From: an uncultured Mucilaginibacter sp.
GTDB lineage: Bacteria > Bacteroidota > Bacteroidia > Sphingobacteriales > Sphingobacteriaceae
Direction of reading: 5' to 3'
DNA length: 12,251 nucleotides
Assembly: GCF_946481715.1 (NCBI RefSeq)
Contig: NZ_CAMLOV010000163.1
Span: 1-12,251, forward strand
The position numbers and the translations under genes were made by a program. The notes beneath the pieces were generated by a model. That model saw only the letters and a list, made by a program, of their open reading frames with translations, did not search any database and had not been told where the DNA came from. Numbering within the stretch: the first letter of the stretch is position 1; each line of letters starts with the position of its first letter. Below, piece after piece: positions 6,323-11,362 of this stretch.

Positions 6323-7702
6323 CTATTCGCCCCGCTTCAACCCAAATTTCTCAATCTTGCTGTACAAATGGCTTCGCTGGATATCAATATCATCGGCAGT
6401 TTTTGATACGTTCCAGTTGTTTTTTTCGAGCTTGAACTTGATGTATTCGCGTTCGGCAAAATCCTTATACTCCTGGAAGTTGGTAAACTGGTCGAAATCT
6501 GTTTGTGGTGCAGGTGCTGCGGCCGCTGTTGCAGCAACGGGTGCGCTTGGGTTGGCAAATGCTTTTACGTCGCCATCGGTAATAGTTTTATCGCTCAGGA
6601 TGATCAGGCGCTCTACCATGTTCCGCAACTCGCGGATGTTACCCGTCCACGGTAAGGCTTTAAGGGCATCCAATGCAGCATCAGAGATCTTTTTGGTTGG
6701 CATGCCATACTCGCTGCATATCTCGTCTAAAAACGCCTGGGTAAGCAGGCCTATATCGTCGCGCCGCTCGGTAAGCGGTGGTACGTGTATCAAAATAACG
6801 CTGAGGCGGTGGTACAAGTCCATCCGGAAGTTACCGGCTTCAATTTCTTTTAACAAATCTTTATTGGTTGCCGCCACTACGCGCACATCCACATCTATCT
6901 CCTTCTCGCCACCTACGCGGGTAATTTTGCTTTCCTGCAGGGCGCGCAGCACTTTTGCCTGTGCGCTCTGGCTCATATCGCCTATCTCATCTAAAAACAG
7001 CGTGCCGCCGTTTGCAGATTCGAACTTGCCTATACGTTGTTTAATGGCCGAAGTAAAGGAACCTTTTTCGTGGCCAAATAATTCGCTCTCTATCAGTTCT
7101 GACGGGATGGCCGCGCAGTTCACCTCTATGATAGGCCCGTTGCTGCGGTTAGATTTTTCGTGCAGCCAGCGGGCAACCAGCTCTTTACCGCTACCATTTG
7201 CACCGGTAACCAGTACGCGGGCATCGGTTGGGCCAACACGCTCTATGGTTTCTTTTATTTTTAAGATGGCCTGCGATTCGCCTAAAATAGGGCGTACTTT
7301 GGATACCTTGCGTTTTAATACTTTGGCCTCAACAACCAAACTTCCACGGTCGAGCGCGTTGCGTACGGTGATGAGCAGTCGGTTAAGGTCCGGCGGTTTG
7401 GAGATAAAATCGAACGCGCCTTTTTTACTGGCCTCAATAGCGGTTTCTACCGTACCGTGGCCGGATATCATGATAAAAGGCAGGTCGGGTTTTAAGTTCA
7501 AACCTTCGGTAAGCACTTCCATGCCATCCATGCGGTTCATTTTTATATCGCACAGTACCAGGTCATAATCGTTTTTGCGGATAAGTTCGAGCCCGTCTAC
7601 ACCGTTGTCTATATCTTCAACAACGTAGTCTTCATATTCTAAGATCTCGCGCAGCGTGTTGCGGATAGACCGCTCATCATCAATTATTAAAATTTTTGCC
7701 AT
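6323..7702 (-). CDS. NtrC-type sigma-54-activator response regulator (GSFTSA variant)
   Basis: This 459-residue protein has three domains. The receiver (1-120) has acidic pocket D8-D9, phosphoacceptor D52 and K102. The AAA+ sigma-54-interaction domain (about 135-370) has Walker A GANGSGKE (167-174), Walker B TLFLDE (234-239) and sensor region VVAATN. A Fis-type helix-turn-helix lies at about 430-455 (NWNVSKTADDIDIQRSHLYS). An Ala/Pro linker precedes it. The sigma-54 contact loop, normally GAFTGA, reads GSFTSA (214-219). I recall this variant in Bacteroidota paralogues, so it may be lineage-typical. No sensor kinase gene is adjacent. ATG 7702 starts directly at the receiver; a weak -7-like TATCTTAG lies at 7748-7741. 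A good terminator follows. Confidence 0.93.
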   Translation of the reverse strand: MAKILIIDDERSIRNTLREILEYEDYVVEDIDNGVDGLELIRKNDYDLVLCDIKMNRMDGMEVLTEGLNLKPDLPFIMISGHGTVETAIEASKKGAFDFISKPPDLNRLLITVRNALDRGSLVVEAKVLKRKVSKVRPILGESQAILKIKETIERVGPTDARVLVTGANGSGKELVARWLHEKSNRSNGPIIEVNCAAIPSELIESELFGHEKGSFTSAIKQRIGKFESANGGTLFLDEIGDMSQSAQAKVLRALQESKITRVGGEKEIDVDVRVVAATNKDLLKEIEAGNFRMDLYHRLSVILIHVPPLTERRDDIGLLTQAFLDEICSEYGMPTKKISDAALDALKALPWTGNIRELRNMVERLIILSDKTITDGDVKAFANPSAPVAATAAAAPAPQTDFDQFTNFQEYKDFAEREYIKFKLEKNNWNVSKTADDIDIQRSHLYSKIEKFGLKRGE

Positions 7703-7774
7703 GTGTTGTTAAAACGAAAAACAGGTGTATATGTTTGCGGCTAAGATAGAAATTGTATAGAAAAATACACATAT

Positions 7775-7829
7775 TAGATTTGAGGTTTTGATTTTAGATT
7801 TAAGATGTGAGACATGAGATTTGAGATGG
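7775..7829. repeat. Degenerate 7-bp tandem array (GAGATNT type)
   Basis: About eight units of a heptad, best in the last half: AAGATGT, GAGACAT, GAGATTT, GAGATGG; earlier units drift to TAGATTT and GAGGTTT. It lies upstream of the response-regulator gene in the gap beside rnpB. The same heptad recurs at 9110-9144. The rest of this gap (7703-7774) shows no gene. Confidence 0.65.
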
Positions 7830-7858
7830 CCTTAAACTAAATTATAAGACGGCTAAGC

Positions 7859-7898
7859 AAGTAGACAAATAAACTAATGAACAAGTGAACCAATAAAC
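7859..7898. repeat. Degenerate 8-bp tandem array
   Basis: Five in-register units: AAGTAGAC, AAATAAAC, TAATGAAC, AAGTGAAC, CAATAAAC. On the other strand the unit is GTTYAYTN. It abuts the A/T-tract of the rnpB terminator. Confidence 0.7.
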
Positions 7899-7926
7899 AA
7901 AAAAAACCCGCCCCGAAGGGCAGGTT
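7899..7926 (-). terminator. Intrinsic terminator of rnpB
   Basis: Leftward: AACCTGCCC, tetraloop TTCG, GGGCGGGTT, then a run of T. The stem is 9 bp with one G-U pair, and the T-run overlaps the stem base (7906-7899). It follows the RNase P RNA 3' end by about 8 nt. Confidence 0.88.
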
Positions 7927-7934
7927 TTTATACA

Positions 7935-8312
7935 GCTGCAAACCTGTAAGCCGGGTTCTGTGTTCCCCCGTGAGGGAATTTCTATCATTAATCTGGCCCT
8001 GCCGTTGCCGGCAGGTTCAATCAACCTACCCATTCTGACGTCCCCGTAGGGAGGCGGGAGCGAGCAGCTCCGCTTTCAGAACCTATTTGGTTTTTCAACT
8101 CCTGAGGTTTACCGCGATTCCGGTCGCCCGGAAAAGCCGTGAGCTCTTACCTCACGTTTTCACCCTTACCCCAGCCGAAACCGGGGCGGTATATTCTCTG
8201 TGGCACTTGCTGTCGCCCGCTGCGGGCGCCTTCCCGTTAGGAAGCAGGATGCTCTGTGTTGCCCGGACTTTCCTCCACCCGCTAAGCGCAGGTAGCGATA
8301 GAACGTTTTGCA
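7935..8312 (-). ncRNA. rnpB: RNase P RNA (type A)
   Basis: This is the catalytic RNA that matures tRNA 5' ends. The 5' conserved core GAGGAAAGTCCGGGC is at 8275-8261 (leftward) and the 3' core AGAACCCGGCTTACAG at 7959-7944. The region AGATTAATGATAGAAA lies about 35 nt before the latter. Helix P1 can form from TGCAAA (8312-8307) and TTTGCA (7942-7937), which sets the ends to within a few bases. Length is about 378 nt, normal for bacterial type A. Promoter and terminator are both visible. Protein reading frames across this region on either strand are spurious. Confidence 0.95.
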
Positions 8313-8315
8313 CAG

Positions 8316-8323
8316 CAAATATA
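8316..8323 (-). promoter_or_regulatory. -7 box TATATTTG of rnpB
   Basis: An exact TAnnTTTG match ending 4 nt before the predicted RNA 5' end at about 8312. No TTG -33 element at normal spacing; the upstream DNA is repeat array. Confidence 0.7.
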
Positions 8324-8327
8324 CTGC

Positions 8328-8412
8328 GATTTCACCGATTAATGTTGATTACACCGATTTGATTTTAGGATTACACCGATTCATCTGCATCTGAAATCTG
8401 CACACCTGCGCA
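8328..8412. repeat. GATTACACCGATT-type array plus TCTGCACA words
   Basis: Three units of GATTNCACCGATT start at 8328, 8347 and 8369 (spacings 19 and 22). A second family follows from 8382 with ATCTGCATCTG and ATCTGCACACCTG. The first word is the one seen with 20-bp spacing at 10481-10600. The array fills the whole gap between the msrA stop and the rnpB promoter. Confidence 0.7.
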
Positions 8413-9060
8413 TTACTTCGCAAATTCCGGCTTCAAGTATTCCTTCATCGCTTTGCGCATCTTCATCACTTTAGGGGTAGATACAGCTGCAATGTATGGG
8501 TTGCTATCGCCGTTGGTACGGTAATAGTCCTGGTGGTATTTTTCGGCAGGGTAAAACACTTTAAAGGGTACAACCTGGGTTACAACAGGGTTGGGGTAAT
8601 GCTTTGATGCATTCACTTTTTTGATGGTGGTTTCCAGCGTTGCCTTCTCGGCATCATTGCGGTAAAAGGCGATAGAGCGGTAATCGGTACCCACATCCGG
8701 CCCCTGCCGGTTTAGCGTAGTTGGGTCGTGTGCGTTCAGGAAAGCCTCGGCAAGCGTAGCGTAACTGATCACCTTTGGGTCGTAGTAAATTTGTACGGTT
8801 TCGGCGTGGTTGGTGGTACGGCTGCTAACATCCTCGTAAGTAGGGTTAGCGGTATTGCCGCCTGCATAGCCCGATATTACTTTGTTTACGCCTTTCAGCT
8901 CGCTCATGGCTTCCTGCATGGCCCAAAAGCAACCGCCGCCAAAAGTGGCAACCGCTTCGCCTTTGGCTGGTTTTGGCAGTGCCGCCATGCCCTTTGGCTG
9001 CCCGTTGGCGCATCCGAGGAATAATATTACGGATGCTGCATATAATGCTAATTTTTTCAT
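8413..9060 (-). CDS. msrA: Peptide methionine sulfoxide reductase MsrA, exported
   Basis: This 215-residue enzyme reduces methionine-S-sulfoxide in proteins. The active site is GGCFWA with catalytic C44; later motifs DPTTLNRQGPDVGTDYRS and EKYHQDY are family hallmarks. The N-terminus MKKLALYAASVILFLGCANG is a signal peptide ending in Gly-Cys, so the mature protein is probably a lipoprotein anchored at C17 or at least periplasmic. The lipobox FLGC is loose by E. coli rules but acceptable for Bacteroidota. Apart from C17 and C44 there is no other cysteine, so there is no intramolecular resolving Cys and reduction must use an outside thiol. No MsrB domain is fused. It is preceded by a weak -7 box. 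Confidence 0.95.
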   Translation of the reverse strand: MKKLALYAASVILFLGCANGQPKGMAALPKPAKGEAVATFGGGCFWAMQEAMSELKGVNKVISGYAGGNTANPTYEDVSSRTTNHAETVQIYYDPKVISYATLAEAFLNAHDPTTLNRQGPDVGTDYRSIAFYRNDAEKATLETTIKKVNASKHYPNPVVTQVVPFKVFYPAEKYHQDYYRTNGDSNPYIAAVSTPKVMKMRKAMKEYLKPEFAK

Positions 9061-9088
9061 GATTCGTTTTTTATACTATTTGTAGTAA

Positions 9089-9096
9089 TAAACGTA
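9089..9096 (-). promoter_or_regulatory. Possible -7 box TACGTTTA of msrA
   Basis: One mismatch to TAnnTTTG, 29 nt before ATG 9060; the same octamer occurs upstream of the TTG start at 3860. Weak evidence. Confidence 0.3.
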
Positions 9097-9109
9097 AAAA
9101 CCTTACGGG

Positions 9110-9144
9110 GAGATGTGAGATATGAGATGTGAGATTTGAGAAAT
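9110..9144. repeat. 7-bp tandem array (GAGATNT), five units
   Basis: Consecutive units GAGATGT, GAGATAT, GAGATGT, GAGATTT, GAGAAAT in exact register. It lies just upstream of the msrA promoter region and is the cleaner copy of the heptad family at 7775-7829. Confidence 0.8.
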
Positions 9145-9177
9145 GACATCGCGATGAAATAGTTAGGAAATTCAAAA

Positions 9178-9224
9178 CCGCAAATCCGAATTCCGAAATT
9201 ATCTATCAACCATTCAACCACTCA
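9178..9224. repeat. Mosaic of short degenerate repeats (CGAAATC and TCAACCAT words)
   Basis: CGCAAATC, CGAATTC, CGAAATT (9179-9200) is a 7-8-bp repeat. It runs into TCAACCAT, TCAACCAC, TCAC (period 8, 9206-9225), whose last copy contains the DUF3820 stop codon. Few copies, so weaker than the other arrays. Confidence 0.45.
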
Positions 9225-9455
9225 CTTTACCTTCGCTTTTATCATCCAAAGCAGCTTGTCCAGTCCGTTTAGTTTTATTTCATAGGCGGTACTCATTAGC
9301 ATACCCAGTTTACCGGGCGGGAAGCCTTTGCGTTGCATCCACTCCAGGTAGCTGATAGGGATATCGCTAATCAGGGTATCCTTATACTTGCCAAAGGGCA
9401 TCCTCGTCTTTACAATATCCACTAATATTTGCGGGTCGGCATTTACATTTTCCAC
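9222..9455 (-). CDS. DUF3820 family protein
   Basis: This 77-residue protein matches DUF3820 (annotated in some databases as a putative quorum-sensing-regulated virulence factor) over its whole length: DPQILVDIVKTRMPFGKYKD, then ISYLEWMQRKGFPPGKLGML and YEIKLNGLDKLL. The central FGKYK...YLEW...GFPPGKLG block is diagnostic. Length is normal for the family; the biochemical role is unsettled. The start is GTG 9455: a stop lies seven codons upstream and no ATG is in frame. It follows the MBL-hydrolase gene by 29 nt, so they are probably co-transcribed, and that spacer holds an 8-bp inverted repeat ending at the start codon. Confidence 0.85.
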   Translation of the reverse strand: MENVNADPQILVDIVKTRMPFGKYKDTLISDIPISYLEWMQRKGFPPGKLGMLMSTAYEIKLNGLDKLLWMIKAKVK

Positions 9456-9456
9456 C

Positions 9457-9479
9457 CGGTAAATGTAGGAAATTTACCG
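9457..9479. promoter_or_regulatory. Inverted repeat at the DUF3820 start codon
   Basis: Perfect arms CGGTAAAT (9457-9464) and ATTTACCG (9472-9479) with a 7-nt loop, ending one base before GTG 9455. In the transcript this hairpin would fill the 29-nt spacer and the ribosome-binding region, so it could limit translation, cut polarity from the upstream gene, or be a protein site. Confidence 0.45.
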
Positions 9480-9484
9480 CCGCG

Positions 9485-10426
9485 CTACCACATTTTTACC
9501 GCTTTGCTTACAGCTAAAAAGCCAACTAAACCAGCCACGATGGCCAATGCCGCTTTCGCACGATTAATATTAGGGATAGGGGGGATGTAGCGTACCCCGT
9601 TCTCATCGCTCACTGCGGCATGCCCAACGTAACGGCCTTGCTTGGGGCGCGCAATATCTTCAAACCTGTTGGCTAAAAAGTTAAGCCCGGTTGCCAGTTC
9701 GCGGCCGCGCATTACGGGGCCATGTCCGGTAGCGGCTATGCGGGGCTGCAGCGCTGCCAGCTTACGTACCGATTTTGCTGCGGCTATCCAGTCGCTGGTA
9801 ATATATTTTGGTGGGCCGCTTATTTTTCTGTTATAAAATGCCAGGTTCCAGGCCGATTCTGCCTGTGTGGTAGCGAAAGCATCGCCGGCTATAAGTGTAG
9901 TGTTTAGCGGCATAAACAGCGAGATATGCCCGGGTGTATGCCCCGGTGTATGTATCACTTTCCATTCCGGCAATTCGGGAATGCCATCGTACATATCTAT
10001 TATGCGCAGGTTGCGGCTGATGTTGATAGGTTTTGTAGAAAACAGCACCGAAGCCAAACTCATCAGCCCACCACCGGTTTGCGGGTCGGCAGGAGGGTAG
10101 GAAGATTTTCCGGTGAGGTAAGGTGCTTCCATAGGATGCGCATAAACAGGCACATTCCAAATTTTTAATAGTGCACCAAGCGAGCCTGCGTGGTCGGTAT
10201 GCCCGTGTGTAAGTATAATAGCGGATGGGCGCGTACCGGGGCCAAATAATGTCTCGGCCATGGCAATTATTTTATCTTCCGATCCTTTTATGCCGGTATC
10301 TACCAGTACCCAGCCCTTTCCCGCGCCACGGCGGTTGGCTATCATATATACATTTACAAAGATGAGGCGCATGCCCCAAACGCCCTGCGCTACCTGGAAG
10401 TATTTAACATTTTTATTAGCAAACAT
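9485..10426 (-). CDS. MBL-fold metallo-hydrolase with C-terminal membrane helix
   Basis: The protein has 313 residues. Metal-binding motif HGHTDH (H74, H76, D78, H79), then TPGHTPGH (H163), D182 in AGDAF and ATGHG (H235) complete the dinuclear-zinc set of the metallo-beta-lactamase superfamily, glyoxalase-II-like branch. The substrate cannot be told from sequence; hydrolase roles on thioesters, lactones or phosphodiesters are all possible. A hydrophobic helix near the end (about 290-309: AKAALAIVAGLVGFLAV) probably anchors it in the inner membrane. No signal peptide is present, so the catalytic domain is likely cytoplasmic. ATG 10426 starts directly before the first beta strand (NVKYFQVAQGVWGM). 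The DUF3820 gene follows by 29 nt. Confidence 0.9.
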   Translation of the reverse strand: MFANKNVKYFQVAQGVWGMRLIFVNVYMIANRRGAGKGWVLVDTGIKGSEDKIIAMAETLFGPGTRPSAIILTHGHTDHAGSLGALLKIWNVPVYAHPMEAPYLTGKSSYPPADPQTGGGLMSLASVLFSTKPINISRNLRIIDMYDGIPELPEWKVIHTPGHTPGHISLFMPLNTTLIAGDAFATTQAESAWNLAFYNRKISGPPKYITSDWIAAAKSVRKLAALQPRIAATGHGPVMRGRELATGLNFLANRFEDIARPKQGRYVGHAAVSDENGVRYIPPIPNINRAKAALAIVAGLVGFLAVSKAVKMW

Positions 10427-10480
10427 AATTTTTTATAATGGTTGCTTGGATAACAGGCGGGGCGCCCGAATGGTTTTAAT

Positions 10481-10600
10481 TTTTGGGGATTACACCGATT
10501 ATGAAAAGATTACACGGATCATAAAGAATTTCAAAGATTTTTGAAGAATTCCACCGATTATTATGGGATTCCACCGATTTTCGGACTATTACACAGATTA
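10481..10600. repeat. 20-bp tandem array, six degenerate units
   Basis: Six consecutive 20-base blocks share a core at the same offset: GATTACACCGATT, GATTACACGGATC, AATTTCAAAGATT, AATTCCACCGATT, GATTCCACCGATT, TATTACACAGATT. The seven bases between cores vary. It occupies most of the gap between the SRPBCC gene and the MBL gene, and its last four bases contain the SRPBCC stop codon. The remainder (10427-10480) shows no gene. Confidence 0.85.
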
Positions 10601-11047
10601 TGCTGCGGCTTCAACACATTTTTTCAGGTCGCGCAATCGTTGCCTTACATTACCGCGTAAATTGTTTTTTATAAAACCGCCTACCAATGTAAAAGGGAAC
10701 CGAAGCCTGAAATTATATAAAAAAGTGACTTTGGCGGTATCGGGAGTGACGTCCCGGAACGTCCATGAACCGGCAAACGTTTTGAACATATAGGGGCCTT
10801 TGGTCATTTTTACGGCGGTGGTCCATGGGCGGCTAAAGGTAACATAACGGGTTTCCATCCCCATGCCATTGTGTGCTACACACCAGGCTTTAACGCCTTT
10901 ACCGGCTTCGGTTGCGCCGTTAACCAATTCGGCCTGTTTTAAAAAAGTATCCCAGTTAAGCCTTTTGTTGTAGTCCTGGGTATAGTCGAAAATTACGGTG
11001 GCTGGTTTATTGATGATGATCTTTTCGGAGAAATGTAAAGATGCCAT
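10598..11047 (-). CDS. SRPBCC (START/polyketide-cyclase-like) family protein
   Basis: The 149-residue soluble protein has the SRPBCC order of elements. The N-terminal strand FSEKIIINKPATVIFDYTQD is followed by NKRLNWDTFLKQAELVNG. Then come the strands MGMETRYVTFSRPW, GPYMFKTFAGSWTFRDVTPD and AKVTFLYNFRL, and a C-terminal helix (NNLRGNVRQRLRDLKKCVEA). The fold binds hydrophobic ligands; here nothing defines the ligand. Length is normal. ATG 11047 is 26 nt after a near-consensus -7 box. It is divergent from the acyltransferase gene. The last codons may derive from the adjacent 20-bp repeat. Confidence 0.85.
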   Translation of the reverse strand: MASLHFSEKIIINKPATVIFDYTQDYNKRLNWDTFLKQAELVNGATEAGKGVKAWCVAHNGMGMETRYVTFSRPWTTAVKMTKGPYMFKTFAGSWTFRDVTPDTAKVTFLYNFRLRFPFTLVGGFIKNNLRGNVRQRLRDLKKCVEAAA

Positions 11048-11072
11048 ATAGTGTTATCAGTAAGGGTTATGG

Positions 11073-11101
11073 TAAAGATAAGAATTTACAGCGGGCTGCA
11101 A
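11073..11101 (-). promoter_or_regulatory. Candidate promoter of the SRPBCC gene
   Basis: -33 TTG (11101-11099), an 18-bp spacer and -7 TATCTTTA (11080-11073, one mismatch to TAnnTTTG), 26 nt before ATG 11047. Confidence 0.45.
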
Positions 11102-11104
11102 AAG

Positions 11105-11278
11105 TGTTCCACATGATTTTTATTGGTTTTCTCCATTTAACATATGTAATTCATAATAAGCTAATTATAACGGTTATATAAATAACAGGGGTGTTCCAAA
11201 CTGTTTCACTATTTTGCTTAAAATACTGATTATCAACACTAAACAAAAAATGGGTGTTTCACATACAAACCGGAACAC
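11105..11278. promoter_or_regulatory. Repeated GTGTTYCA words in the divergent intergenic region
   Basis: GTGTTCCACAT (11105-11115) and GTGTTTCACAT (11254-11264) differ at one base. GTGTTCCA recurs at 11191-11198, a related CTGTTTCAC lies at 11201-11209, and the reverse complement GGAACAC is at 11272-11278. The last makes an imperfect inverted repeat with 11254-11260. These are candidate binding sites for a regulator of one or both divergent genes in the 315-bp gap, which holds no gene. Confidence 0.35.
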
Positions 11279-11290
11279 TTCGGTATAATC

Positions 11291-11321
11291 TGTGCATTGG
11301 TAATTTGCACATCTGCACATG
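11291..11321. repeat. TTTGCACA/TCTGCACA word repeat upstream of the acyltransferase gene
   Basis: TTTGCACA and TCTGCACA are adjacent 8-bp units (11304-11319), preceded by TGTGCA (11291-11296), which can pair with TGCACA at 11306-11311. The same word family appears at 8382-8412. It may be a short array or a stem in the leader. Confidence 0.4.
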
Positions 11322-11362
11322 TAAACCTATCTTGCCCCATAACCCCGATTATTTAAACCTTC

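Noticed and set aside
6357..7568. 403-codon open frame on the + strand
   Set aside because: It is antisense to the well-supported NtrC-type regulator, has Ser/Arg-rich low-information sequence and no domain.
7775..7898. Possible CRISPR array
   Set aside because: Units are 7-8 bp, degenerate and without spacers; no cas genes nearby.
8087..8362. 91-codon + frame and a 63-codon - frame (7842-8033) around rnpB
   Set aside because: Both lie over RNase P RNA, whose conserved cores explain the sequence; no protein motif.
9831..10160. 109-codon - frame inside the MBL gene
   Set aside because: Out-of-frame shadow; the overlapping frame has the full metal-ligand set.
10457..10468. GC palindrome GGGCGCCC upstream of the MBL gene
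   Set aside because: An isolated 8-bp palindrome without loop or T-run; no basis for a function.
10481..10600. Possible CRISPR or integron-like repeat
   Set aside because: The core is about 13 bp and variable, with 7-bp gaps, too short for CRISPR spacers; no integrase gene in the window.
11291..11316. Possible sigma-54 promoter before the acyltransferase gene
   Set aside because: No GG and GC pair occurs with the required 10-bp spacing.
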